From CAYMYN01 sp964394665 (GTDB lineage: Bacteria; Planctomycetota; UBA1135; GCA-002686595), in NCBI GenBank assembly GCA_964394665.1, contig CAYMYN010000002.1:248001-312000 (forward strand): a DNA stretch of 64,000 bases, given 5' to 3'. The translations under genes were made by a program, and so were the position numbers. Below are positions 41,017-50,108 of this stretch, piece by piece. The notes beneath the pieces are model-generated. The model did no database searches, was not told the origin of the DNA, and worked only from the letters and a program-made list of their open reading frames with translations. The first letter of the stretch is position 1. Each line of letters begins with the position of its first letter.

Positions 41017-42609
41017 CTAACGGTCCTTCCCCGACGCCTGCCCGTCGGAATCATCGGAGATGTATCCGAGAGCCTTGAGGGCGTCCCGGTATTCCGGGCT
41101 ACCGATGGTCTCGGCCTCGCCCGCGGCGGGCCGGTAGGGGCGTCGGTTCAGGATCGAGACCACGACCTTGCGCAGCTCCTCGACCACGGCCGGATACTCG
41201 GCGGCCAGGTCGCTCTGCTCGAGCGGGTCGATCTCGATCCGATACAGTCGGTCGGGCGCCTCCGTGAAGTGGTAGTAGGTCCACTCCGGCGTGCGCAGGG
41301 CGAACATCAGGCCGGGCTCCCACTTGCGATCGCGCACGGAGCGCTGGGCGAAGGCGAAGGGGCGATCGAAGCCGCGCGAGAGGAAGTCCCGGCCCTCGGC
41401 CTGGAGCAGGAACTCGCGCGCTTCCTCGGCGGGCAGGCGCGCCACCAGGGTCGGCAGGAGGTCGATCAGCGAGACCGGCCCCGGCAGGCGCAGGGGCTGG
41501 GGCACGAGCGTGCCGGGGAAACGCAGCACGAGCGGGACGTGGATGTTGTCCTGCTGGATCTGGCCGTGTTCGAGCCAATCGTGTTGGCCGAGCGACTGCC
41601 CATGGTCGGACGTGAAGGCGACGATGGTGCGGTCCCACAGGCCCCGCTCGCGCAGCTTGCCGAGCAGCCGTCCGAACTGGTCGTCGACGGCGCGCACGTC
41701 GCCGTCGTAGAGGTCGATCAGGTCTCGCAGCGCCTGGCGATCGATGGGCGGCAGCTCGACCTCCTCGCCAGCCGAGATGCGCGGCGTGAGGTCGGGGGCG
41801 AACAGGCGCGAGAGCTCGATGGGCGGGAATCTCTGGGCCAAGCGCTCGGGGTTCACGCGGCGCGCATCGAGCAGTGCTTCCACGCGCTCGTCGCCAGAGA
41901 ACATCGACGCATGCGGCTCGTCGGGGATGTTGGGCTCGTGCGGATCCCAGTAGTGCACCCACAGGAAGAAGGGTTCGCGGAGCTCGCGGCCCGCGAGCCA
42001 CTCCAGCACACGCTCGGTCGTGTCGTCGGCGGCGCGCGAGCGGTCGTGGAAGTCGCGTGCCGCGCTCGGGTCGTGGTCGTCGAAGAGCTCGAAACCGTCC
42101 GCGATGCCCGTCTTCGAGCTCACGGTGGGACCGCTGACGAAGGCCGCGGTCTGATAACCCGCTCGGGCGAGGTAGCGCGCCACCGAGCTGCGGCCCTCCA
42201 CGGACTTGAAGGGCGCGTTCAGGGCGCTGCTGTTGGAGAGGTAGCCGTGCTGGTGGGGGTAGAGCCCGGTCAGGATCGAGAGGTGCGAGGGGAGCGTCGT
42301 CCCGGAGGTCGAGAGTGCGCGCTCGACGAGCACGCCCTCCTTGGCCAGGGCATCGAGCGCCGGCGAAGTCTCGCGGAAGTGCCCGTAGCAGGAGAGGTGA
42401 TCGACGCGCAGGGTGTCGACGGTCACCAGCACGATGTTGGGCAGCTCCGCGAACTGCCCCGCCGCGGGGCGTCGATCCCGTCGCAGGTAGGCCACGGCCA
42501 ACACGCCGGCGGCCAGCAGCAGGACGGTCGAGGTGACGAGGGCGCGGCCGGCGCGGCGCGGGTCGGACGGAGGAGGTGAGGTGCGGGGGGCGCGCATGTT
42601 CGCGGCCAT
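41017..42609 (-). CDS. Second membrane-anchored sulfatase-fold hydrolase with Thr nucleophile position
   Basis: The 530-residue protein has an N-terminal helix (about 23-42). Its sulfatase-type domain has PNIVLVTVDTLRVDHLSCYG and AFTSDHGQSLGQH (intact DH). The catalytic loop is SGTTLPSHLSILTGLYP, with T105 where Cys/Ser would be modified, as in a broad group of bacterial sulfatase-like proteins. A C-terminal cap reads LYRIEIDPLEQSDLAAEYP. ATG 42609 has a better upstream site (GGTAGG) than ATG 42597. It is in tandem with the shorter paralogue downstream. Confidence 0.85.
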   Translation of the reverse strand: MAANMRAPRTSPPPSDPRRAGRALVTSTVLLLAAGVLAVAYLRRDRRPAAGQFAELPNIVLVTVDTLRVDHLSCYGHFRETSPALDALAKEGVLVERALSTSGTTLPSHLSILTGLYPHQHGYLSNSSALNAPFKSVEGRSSVARYLARAGYQTAAFVSGPTVSSKTGIADGFELFDDHDPSAARDFHDRSRAADDTTERVLEWLAGRELREPFFLWVHYWDPHEPNIPDEPHASMFSGDERVEALLDARRVNPERLAQRFPPIELSRLFAPDLTPRISAGEEVELPPIDRQALRDLIDLYDGDVRAVDDQFGRLLGKLRERGLWDRTIVAFTSDHGQSLGQHDWLEHGQIQQDNIHVPLVLRFPGTLVPQPLRLPGPVSLIDLLPTLVARLPAEEAREFLLQAEGRDFLSRGFDRPFAFAQRSVRDRKWEPGLMFALRTPEWTYYHFTEAPDRLYRIEIDPLEQSDLAAEYPAVVEELRKVVVSILNRRPYRPAAGEAETIGSPEYRDALKALGYISDDSDGQASGKDR

Positions 42610-42690
42610 CCTACCCGCAGGCCGGGGGGGCATCGCCCTGGACTCCGCGAGGGGCGAGCGAGGGCGGCGCGGCGGGTAGGATCCGCGCCC

Positions 42691-43089
42691 ATGAAGGCAC
42701 CCGGCTCCCACCCGCACTTCGACGATCGCGGCACGCTCCACTGGCACACGCGCTGGAGCGCGGCCCAGGCCCAGGCCCGTGCCGAGGGGCGCCTGATCCT
42801 GATCGACCTGGGACGGGTGCTGTGCAGCCAATGTCGCACGCTGGTCGAGGCCATCGTCCCGCGGCCCGACGTGGCGGCGGTGCTCGCCGATCGTTTCGTG
42901 GCGCTGGCGGCGGACGCCGACGATGCCGAGGAGGAAGTCGAGGAGCTGTGCATGAAGCTCGAGGACGCGTACATGCTGCCCTTCGTGGTGGTCGCCGACG
43001 CCAACGGCCAGTTCGTGGCCGGGACCTCGGGCGCCCAGACCCCCGCGGGGTTCCTGGCCTTCCTGCGCGGGGCACTGGAGCGCGCCTGA
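42691..43089 (+). CDS. Thioredoxin-fold protein with CSQC motif
   Basis: The 132-residue product has a thioredoxin-like fold with redox motif C45-S-Q-C48 (IDLGRVLCSQCRTL) and the cis-Pro region (AYMLPFVVVADANGQFV). It has no signal peptide, so it acts in the cytoplasm. The Trp/Gly-Pro of classical thioredoxin is missing, so it is a Thioredoxin_7-like relative. It is divergent from the hydrolase gene and lies 104 bases before purH. Confidence 0.8.
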   Translation: MKAPGSHPHFDDRGTLHWHTRWSAAQAQARAEGRLILIDLGRVLCSQCRTLVEAIVPRPDVAAVLADRFVALAADADDAEEEVEELCMKLEDAYMLPFVVVADANGQFVAGTSGAQTPAGFLAFLRGALERA

Positions 43090-43193
43090 CGTTCAGCCGC
43101 GTCCGCGGCGCTACACTGCGCCTTTCGGCGCCCGGTCGGCGCCGGTCCCAAGACCCCCTTCCGAGCCCGGGTGGGCTGGAGGATCGCCGTTCC

Positions 43194-44786
43194 ATGCACA
43201 AGGTCCAACGCGCCCTCGTCAGCGTCTCCGACAAGTCCGGCGTCGAGAACTTCGCCCGCGCCCTGGCCCAGATGGGCATCGAGCTGCTCTCGACCGGCGG
43301 CACCTTCCGCCTGCTCTCGCAGGCCGGCATCCCGGTGCGCGAGGTGTCCGACTACACCGGCTTCCCCGAGATCATGGACGGCCGGGTCAAGACGCTGCAC
43401 CCGCGCGTGCACGGCGGCATCCTGCACCTGCGCGAGGAGCCGAGCCACCTCGCCGCATTGGAGGAGATCGGCGCCCTGCCGATCGACCTGGTGGTCGTGA
43501 ACCTCTATCCCTTCGAGGCCACCGTGGCGCGCGAGGGCGTGGGCCGCGAGGAGGCGGTCGAGGAGATCGACATCGGCGGCCCGAGCATGTTGCGCGCGGC
43601 GGCCAAGAACCACCGCTACGTGGGCGTGGTCTGCGATCCTTCCGACTACGGCCGCGTGCTCGACGAGCTGCAGCGCAACGGCGGCGCGCTCTCGGACGGA
43701 CTGCGCCGCGACCTCGCCCTGCGAACCTTCGAGCGCACGGCGAGCTACGACGCCGCGATCTCGCGCTGGCTCTTCGAGCAGGAGCGCGACGCCGGCCACT
43801 CCGCCGGCGCGTACCCCTCCGCGCTGCACTGGGTCGGCAAGTCCCTGGGCGAGCTGCGCTACGGCGAGAACCCGCACCAGACCGCGGCCTTCTACGCCGC
43901 CCCGGGCGCCTCCGCCGAGCCCAGCATCGCCGGCGCGCAGGTGCTGAACGGCAAGGCGCTCTCCTACAACAACATCGTCGACCTCGACGCGGCCCTGGCG
44001 CTCGCCAAGGAGTTCGACCGGCCCTTCGTCGCCGTCACCAAACACAACAACCCCTGCGGCGCGGCCGCCGCGGACGAGCTCGCCGCCGCCCTCGAGGCCG
44101 CCTGGGCCGGGGATCCGCTCTCGGCCTTCGGCTCGGTGCTCGCGTTCACGCGCCCCCTCGACGGGCCCTGCGCCGAGTTCCTCGTCTCCGGCAACCGCTT
44201 CGTCGAAGCGATCGTCGCGCCCTCCTTCGACCCCGAGGCCTTCGAGCTCCTGACGCAGAAACCCAAGTGGGGCAAGAGCGTGCGCCTCTTGGCCTGCGGG
44301 CCCTTCGGCTCCGCTTCGCGTCGCGCGAGCGAGTACGAGATCAAACAGGTCGTCGGCGGATTCCTCGTGCAGGGCCGCGATCTGGTGGCGTCGAGCGCGG
44401 CCGACCTCGAGGTGCGCACCCGGCGCGCTCCGAGCGCCGAGGAGCTCGAGGGCCTGCTCTTCGCCGAGCGCATCGCCAAGCACGTCAAGTCGAACGCGAT
44501 CGTGATCGCCCGCGGGACACGCGTCCTGGGCGTCGGCGCGGGTCAGATGAGCCGCGTGGACGCGGTGCGCCTCGCCGTCCACAAGTCGGGCGAAGCCGTG
44601 CAGGGCGCGGTGCTGGCGAGCGACGCCTTCTTCCCCTTCCCCGACGGCGTCGAAGCCGCGATCGGCGCGGGCGTGACCGCGCTGTTGCAACCGGGCGGAT
44701 CCGTGCGCGACGAAGAGGTCCTGGCTGCCTGCGACCGCCTGGGCGCGGCGATGGTGTTCACCGGCACGCGCCACTTCCGGCACTGA
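43194..44786 (+). CDS. purH: Bifunctional AICAR transformylase / IMP cyclohydrolase
   Basis: PurH performs the last two steps of IMP synthesis. The 530-residue product has the MGS-like cyclohydrolase domain at the N-terminus (ALVSVSDKSGVENFARAL, STGGTFRLL, HPRVHGGIL, DLVVVNLYPFEATV) and the transformylase domain (RYGENPHQTAAFY, LNGKALSYNNIVDLDAAL, VTKHNNPCGAA with catalytic KH). The end is GTRHFRH as in the family. ATG 43194 follows a GGAGG site. Length is typical. Confidence 0.97.
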   Translation: MHKVQRALVSVSDKSGVENFARALAQMGIELLSTGGTFRLLSQAGIPVREVSDYTGFPEIMDGRVKTLHPRVHGGILHLREEPSHLAALEEIGALPIDLVVVNLYPFEATVAREGVGREEAVEEIDIGGPSMLRAAAKNHRYVGVVCDPSDYGRVLDELQRNGGALSDGLRRDLALRTFERTASYDAAISRWLFEQERDAGHSAGAYPSALHWVGKSLGELRYGENPHQTAAFYAAPGASAEPSIAGAQVLNGKALSYNNIVDLDAALALAKEFDRPFVAVTKHNNPCGAAAADELAAALEAAWAGDPLSAFGSVLAFTRPLDGPCAEFLVSGNRFVEAIVAPSFDPEAFELLTQKPKWGKSVRLLACGPFGSASRRASEYEIKQVVGGFLVQGRDLVASSAADLEVRTRRAPSAEELEGLLFAERIAKHVKSNAIVIARGTRVLGVGAGQMSRVDAVRLAVHKSGEAVQGAVLASDAFFPFPDGVEAAIGAGVTALLQPGGSVRDEEVLAACDRLGAAMVFTGTRHFRH

Positions 44787-44808
44787 TCAGCTTCCGGAAG
44801 CGGGGTCG

Positions 44809-46071
44809 TCAGGGCAGCAGCTCGAGCTCGAGCCGTCGCTCCACTCCGGCGCGCAGGGTGCGCAGGCGCAGCACGTCGCCGGGCCGGCGCTCGAGGCGCA
44901 CCCAGGCCTGGAAGTGGTCGTGGGAGCGGAAGTCGCTCCGCTCGTCGACGCCCAGCAGGACGTCCCCCGGCGCCAGGCCCGCGGCCCGCGCGCGGCGGCC
45001 GAGCTCGGCGTCGGGGCCCGTCTCGATCAGGTAGGTGACGCGCAGCGCGAAGGCGTCGACGTCGAGCTCCAGGGCGCCTTTCTCCGCCGCGTCGAGGAGC
45101 CGCCCTCCGAAGCCCGGGCCCGGTCGCAGGCCCCACTTGTAGGGCCGCCAGGAGTAGGAGAGCGCGTCCCCGCGTTTCCAACCCGCTTCGAGCGCCAACG
45201 TCGCCAGGATCCGTTCCCCGCCGCGCTCGAGCTCCAGCGGCAGAATCGTCTCGTCCGGGGACGCGCGGTGCAGCACCCACGTCAGGTCGTGCACGCTGGC
45301 GATGCGTCGTCCCCCGGCGCGCACCAGCACGTCTCCGGCGCGCAGGCCAGCCCGCGCCGCCGGCGATCCCGCGTGCACCGATCGGATCCGATCCTGTCGC
45401 AGCGGGTCGAGCTCCAGCCCGACGCGCGTCGGCGGCGGGTAGATCCAGATGTCGTCGGGCCCGAGGCGTCCTTCGCGCAGGGCCTGATCTCGTTCGGCGT
45501 CGTGCACCGAGTGGCAGTGCACGCACTCCTGCGGCTTGCCAGCGAGTTTCTCGGCCAGGATCGGCAGGTCGAGCGGGAGGCGCTCGGGACCCTCGGGCGG
45601 CAACGGCGCGCGCGAGTAGGCAGCGTGTTCGACGAGCGCGGAGCGCATCACCCCGAGCAACGCCTCGATCGAGCTCCACACCAGGGGATCGGTCTCGTCG
45701 CGCCCACCGAAACGGTGGTACACCGTGCCGTCCGGGTGGGCGAGCAGCACGGCCAGCGTCAGGTCGAAGTCGAAGCGAAAACGCTCGATGTCGAGCGGCC
45801 GCATGTCGACGACGCGCACGCAGACGAAGCGGCGCGCGAGTTCGCGGAACGTGCGTGGGGGACGGACCAACTGGTCGTCGAGCTCACGGCAGTCCCTTCA
45901 AGGCTGGCAACGCAGGAGCAGCAGCAGGGGCTTGCCCTCCGCCGCCGCGCGCGCGCGGGCCGCGCCCAGGTCCTGCTCCCAGACGAAGTCCTGCTCGCCG
46001 CGCAGCGTCGCGAGGCTCAGGGTCAGCAGGGACAGCAGGGGCAGGAGCAGGACGAACGCGGAGCGCGGCAT
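44809..46071 (-). CDS. Trx/PDZ selenoprotein with in-frame TGA (Sec58)
   Basis: Read with TGA 45900-45898 as selenocysteine, this is a 420-residue exported protein. It has a signal or anchor helix (5-23) and a thioredoxin-like domain with redox motif C55-Q-P-U58 followed by C61 (continuing CRELDDQLVRPP). It also has a CVHCH motif that looks like a c-type haem or redox site (about 175-179), and two PDZ-like domains (about 200-260 and 310-420; GSPAARAGLRAGDVLV and ARAAGLAPGDVLLGVDE). Both halves are in one frame with coding character on each side of the TGA. A SECIS-like hairpin follows at 45861-45879. I recall NCBI naming such proteins Trx7/PDZ (seleno)proteins; this needs checking. Confidence 0.85.
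45861..45879 (-). promoter_or_regulatory. SECIS-like hairpin of the Trx/PDZ selenoprotein
   Basis: On the minus strand, GACG-ACC pairs with GGT-CGTC (one bulged C) around the loop AGTT. The loop begins 26 bases after the UGA and has a G in its second position, both features of bacterial SECIS elements recognised by SelB. Confidence 0.6.
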
Positions 46072-46109
46072 GCCGGCCAGGATACCCCGCCCGGCTTGGC
46101 GCGTCCCGC

Positions 46110-47342
46110 TCACGGTTCGTCGGTCTTGGCCGCGAGCGCTGCCGGCCGCGCGCTCGGGCGGGGCTCGGCGGACGCGGCGGAGAGGTGCTCGAGCGCGGGG
46201 CGGGAGCCCGGCACGAGGTCGCCGTGGCCGACGCTCTCGAGCCAGTCGTAGATGCGCGCCAGCGGCGTGACCAGGCCCATGTGGGGCACGACGGTCGGAC
46301 GCAGGGCGCCGTGGGTGTAGATCTTCGAGAAGATGCCGATCAGCTCGTGGGTCGCCGCGTCGAAGATCCCGCCGCCGGAGTTCCCGATGTAGGTCGGCGC
46401 GCTGATCATCCAGTAGGGCTCGCCATCGACCTGGTGGCGCAGGTCGGCCACCTCGCCGAAGGTCGGGATCGGGTCGTTGCCCAGCGGGCAACCGACGGCG
46501 TAGACCGAGCCGAAGATCGCGACCTGCTCCAGGGTCTGGCGCGTCGCGAGGCGCGCGCCGTGCTCGTAGGGCGCGTCGGACTCCATCACGAGCAACGCGG
46601 CGTCGAGCGCGGCGTCGTGGGCCAAGAGCAGCGCGCTCTGGTCGAGTTTTCCGCCGTCGCGCAGATAGACGTGGACCGGCACGGGGTCGATCGGGTTCTT
46701 GGGATCGCTCTGGATGTCGCGCACGACGTGCCAGGCGGTGAGCAGGTAGGTGCGGAAGCGGCCGTCCTCGATCGGGATCGACGGCAGGAGCACGCCGCTG
46801 CCCACGGTAGCGGTGCCCGAGAGCTGCACGGTGGGGCCGAGCAACTCGCTCCACATCCGATCGGTGTCGCGGCTCAGGTTGCGGCTCAGCTCACGCAAGG
46901 TGCCCTCGTGGCGCGTCGCGAGTCCCGAGATCTCGTCCACGCGGCCACGCAGTCCCGCCCACTCGGCGTCCAGCTCGCGGGTGAGCCCGTGGATGCGCAG
47001 GTCGACGGCCTGCACGGCGGCCTCGCGGGTCGAGCTCTCGAGCCGACCCAGGTGCTCGGTCTGTCGCTCGAGCCGGTGGCGCGCGTGGAGCAGCTCCGCC
47101 TCCAAGCGCCGCAGGCGGCCGGCCAGCTCCTGCGAGCGTTGTTCGCTCTCGTCGATGCGAGCGAGTTGGCGGTGGGCCTCCTTCAGCTCGCCCTGCAGGC
47201 GCTGCACCTCGCCACCCAGGTTCGCCAGCAGCACCAACGTCGGATCGGTGCCGGGGTGGGAGGACGCCTCTTGCAGGTAGGAGGTCGCGCTCAGGCCCCC
47301 CAGGAGGCCCAGGGTGGCCAGGAGCCAGGTCGAGCGTTGCAT
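46110..47342 (-). CDS. Coiled-coil trypsin-like serine protease
   Basis: The 410-residue exported protein has a signal or anchor segment (about 5-22), a long coiled coil (about 40-170) and a chymotrypsin-fold protease domain (about 170-380). The triad is visible as H in LLTAWHVV, D in DAALDAALLVME and S in YIGNSGGGIF. It resembles DegP-type trypsins without PDZ domains. The coiled coil could mediate oligomerisation. The selenoprotein gene follows 38 bases downstream on the same strand, so the two could be co-transcribed. Confidence 0.88.
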   Translation of the reverse strand: MQRSTWLLATLGLLGGLSATSYLQEASSHPGTDPTLVLLANLGGEVQRLQGELKEAHRQLARIDESEQRSQELAGRLRRLEAELLHARHRLERQTEHLGRLESSTREAAVQAVDLRIHGLTRELDAEWAGLRGRVDEISGLATRHEGTLRELSRNLSRDTDRMWSELLGPTVQLSGTATVGSGVLLPSIPIEDGRFRTYLLTAWHVVRDIQSDPKNPIDPVPVHVYLRDGGKLDQSALLLAHDAALDAALLVMESDAPYEHGARLATRQTLEQVAIFGSVYAVGCPLGNDPIPTFGEVADLRHQVDGEPYWMISAPTYIGNSGGGIFDAATHELIGIFSKIYTHGALRPTVVPHMGLVTPLARIYDWLESVGHGDLVPGSRPALEHLSAASAEPRPSARPAALAAKTDEP

Positions 47343-47518
47343 CGGGTTCGATCGGGGGACGGGGTGCGGGAGGCGGGCCGCGCGCCCGCACCCGGCCCTA
47401 TCGGCGCGGGCCAGTCCGGAAGTCGAGACCGCTCGCCCCGTCCGCTCCCCCGCGCCCCCTTGCCCAACCCAAGCCCTGTCCTGGCAGGGGCTTACGACCC
47501 GACCCCCGCGGCCCCCGG

Positions 47519-49657
47519 TCAGCGGAGGGGTTCACCCCGCAGCCGCACCTCGAGGATCCGGTCGCCCACGTCGAGCACGTCCAGCACGTCTCCCCCCGCC
47601 AACAGGCGGCCGAAGAGGGTGTAGCGCGTGTCGAGGTGCGGGGTCGGCCGGTGGGTGACGAAGATCTGATGGCCGGCGCCGTCGAGGTCGTCCCCGCGCG
47701 GCATCCCGAGCGCCCCGCGCTCGTACTCGAGCGGGCTCAGCTCGGCCCGCAGCGGCAGTCCGCGGGCGCTCGTCGCCCCGTTCCCGTCCCCGCGCGGATC
47801 GCCGCCCTGCACCACGAAGTCGGACACCACGCGGTGGAAGCGGGTCCCCGCGTAGTGGCCGGCGCGGGCGAGCTCGAGGAAGTTCTGGACGTGGAAGGGG
47901 GCGACGTCGGGCAACAGCTCGAAGACCATCCGGCCGCGGGTGGTGACGATCTCGACCCGCGGCGGATCCGCCAGCCGGTCGAGGTCCGGGGCGGGCGCGT
48001 CGTCGAGCTCGCGCCGGGCGGGCGCCGCGGGCGCGAGCTCGAGCTCGGGCCGCAGCCGCGCCAGCTCCGACCGTGCGAGCCGCCGCACGTGCAGCACGTC
48101 GTCGTCGATCGCGGCCAGCAAGAGTTCGGACGCGTCCAGGTGCTCGATGCGCGCGGCCAGGGCCAAGACCTGGGCCCGCAGGGTCGCGCCCAGCTCGCCT
48201 TCGGCCCCGCGGAGGGCCGTCGCGAGGTACGGCAGGTCCTCGGCCAGGGGCTCCTTGGCCAGGGCGCCGACCGCGGCCAGCCGCCGCCCGAGGTCGGGGT
48301 CGGCGAGCGCGCGCCGCGCGAGGTCGCGGCCCCCGCTCGCCAGGTGCGCGCCCGCCGCGCCGATCGCCGCGCCGGACACCAGCCGATCGTCGTCCCGCGC
48401 CAGGCGCTCGAGGATCGCCAGCGCGCGCTCGCTCGGCAACGCGCCCGTCGCGCGCGCCACCCCGGCCCGCACGAAGGGGTCGCGGTCGAGGGCTCGCATC
48501 GCGAGGTCCGCCGCCGCCTCGGCCCCCGCCAGCCGCGCCTCGGCCTCGATCGCCGCGGCCCGCACGGCTCCCGAGCCGTCGTGCACGAGGCGCTGCAGGA
48601 CGGGCGCGGTCCGCGCGCGTTCCTCGGGCAGGGCTCCGAGGGCCGCGGCGATCTCCTGGCGCACGTGGTGGCTGGTGTGGGCCGCGGCGGCGAGCAGGGC
48701 CCGCGGGCTCTCGGGATCGGGGGCCGCGGCCAGGCCCCGGGCGGCTTCGCAGGCGACGCGCCAATCGGGGTCCTCGAGCGCGCGCGCGAGCGCCGCTCCG
48801 CGCTGCGGATCCTGCGCTAGCGCAGCCAAGCCCTGCACGGCGAACAGGCGTTCGAGGGTCGGGCTGGGGGGGTGGGCCTGGGCGAGGAACGCCTCCCGTG
48901 CCCGAACCGAGCCGCGCCGCGCCAGGGTGAACGACACGCGCCAACGCACCTCGCGCTGCTCGGCCTCGCGCTCGCCCCGCTCTCCGCGGGCGAGCACCGC
49001 GAGCAGGGCCTCGTCGACCCGCCCGGCGTCGGCCGCGTCCTTGGGCCATCGATGGGGAGCCAGGGCCGCGGCACGGCGCACCGACTCAGCGGGGTCGGAG
49101 AGCCTGCGCAGCACGTCCTCGCGCAAGCCGGCGTGGTCGGTGGCGAGCAGGCTGGCCGCGAGCACGGCCCGCGCGCGCACCAGCTCGGAGCCGTCCTCCA
49201 GAGCCGCGCGCAGCGCGCCCGCCGCCTCGCCGTCGCGCCGCAGGCCCAGGGCGAAGGCCGCCTCGGCCCGCACCCGTTCCTCGGGATCGCGCTCCAGCGC
49301 GCGCACCAGCGCCCGCGTCACGTCCGAGCCGTACTCGGGATGGGGCAGGCTCCCCAGGGCGCGCGCGGCGAGCCCGCGCGTCGACGGCGAGCCTTGCTCG
49401 AGCAGCACGGCGAGCAACCCCCCGCCGTCGCTGCGCCGGTTGAACAGCCGCAGGATGGTGTCGGCCGGATTCGCCAGGGCCGCCTCGCGCGCCCCGGGCG
49501 GGACGAGCTCCTGGCGCCCCGGTGCGTCGGGGCGCTGAAGGCTGCCGCACGCGCCGAGCACCCCGCACACGAGCACCAGCCAGCGGCCCACGCTGGCTCG
49601 AGCGCGGCCGCTCCCTCGGATCGGACGGGCGTTCTCGACTCGAGTCTCGGCGCACAT
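47519..49657 (-). CDS. Lipoprotein with HEAT repeats and cyclophilin-type peptidyl-prolyl isomerase
   Basis: The 712-residue protein starts with a lipoprotein signal (LVCGVLGACGS). About 500 residues of HEAT/PBS-lyase-like repeats follow (for example VRAEAAFALGL, VRARAVLAASLL, VRRAAALAPHRW). A cyclophilin domain occupies about 555-712 with PFHVQNFLELARAGHYAGTRFHRVVSDFVVQGGDPRGDGNG. The FHR...F-QGGD core is intact, although the later Trp site is changed. It probably assists folding in the periplasm. ATG 49657 is chosen so that the lipobox falls near residue 35. Confidence 0.88.
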   Translation of the reverse strand: MCAETRVENARPIRGSGRARASVGRWLVLVCGVLGACGSLQRPDAPGRQELVPPGAREAALANPADTILRLFNRRSDGGGLLAVLLEQGSPSTRGLAARALGSLPHPEYGSDVTRALVRALERDPEERVRAEAAFALGLRRDGEAAGALRAALEDGSELVRARAVLAASLLATDHAGLREDVLRRLSDPAESVRRAAALAPHRWPKDAADAGRVDEALLAVLARGERGEREAEQREVRWRVSFTLARRGSVRAREAFLAQAHPPSPTLERLFAVQGLAALAQDPQRGAALARALEDPDWRVACEAARGLAAAPDPESPRALLAAAAHTSHHVRQEIAAALGALPEERARTAPVLQRLVHDGSGAVRAAAIEAEARLAGAEAAADLAMRALDRDPFVRAGVARATGALPSERALAILERLARDDDRLVSGAAIGAAGAHLASGGRDLARRALADPDLGRRLAAVGALAKEPLAEDLPYLATALRGAEGELGATLRAQVLALAARIEHLDASELLLAAIDDDVLHVRRLARSELARLRPELELAPAAPARRELDDAPAPDLDRLADPPRVEIVTTRGRMVFELLPDVAPFHVQNFLELARAGHYAGTRFHRVVSDFVVQGGDPRGDGNGATSARGLPLRAELSPLEYERGALGMPRGDDLDGAGHQIFVTHRPTPHLDTRYTLFGRLLAGGDVLDVLDVGDRILEVRLRGEPLR

Positions 49658-50108
49658 CGCAGCTCTCCCGCCCGGCCAAGGTACGGTGCCGCGACAAGAA
49701 GCGACAGGCCCTTGCACGGCTCGCCGTCGGCGCGCTGCGCGAGGACCTGGCGTTCCCCCTTGCGGCACCGCACTCGGGGTCGGGCGGAGATCCGGCCTCC
49801 CGCGATCATACGTGCCGCCAGGGTGACCACCATGGCGACAGCGGGCATGTCCCGAACAATTCGGCGAGCGCCCGTTCGGTCCGCGGCGCCGGGCGCACCT
49901 CGACCCGGAAGTCAGTCATGCGCTCATGCCAGTCCAAGGCTCGAGGAACCTGCGAGAAGCCAGGACTCGAGAAGCCTCGGAAATGCCAGATCCATGCTGA
50001 CTCCCATGCACTCATTCCCGACGTAGGTGTTCCTCGTCTGTTCCAGACGGTCACGGTGTCGCGCGCCAGTAGGCACTGCACTCAGCGGACCAAATGGACT
50101 GGAGAATC
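49658..50108. other. Intergenic region without a supported gene
   Basis: This 451-base stretch between two minus-strand genes is less GC-rich than its surroundings and has no reading frame with a plausible start, codon bias and family match. Short minus-strand frames (up to about 90 codons) exist, but nothing supports them. It may hold the promoter of the HEAT/cyclophilin gene. Confidence 0.5.

Noticed and set aside
47394..47402. A GCCGATAG motif upstream of the serine protease gene as a sigma-28 promoter
   Set aside because: No TCAA or TAAA element occurs at 15-17 bases distance, and the gene has no flagellar context.
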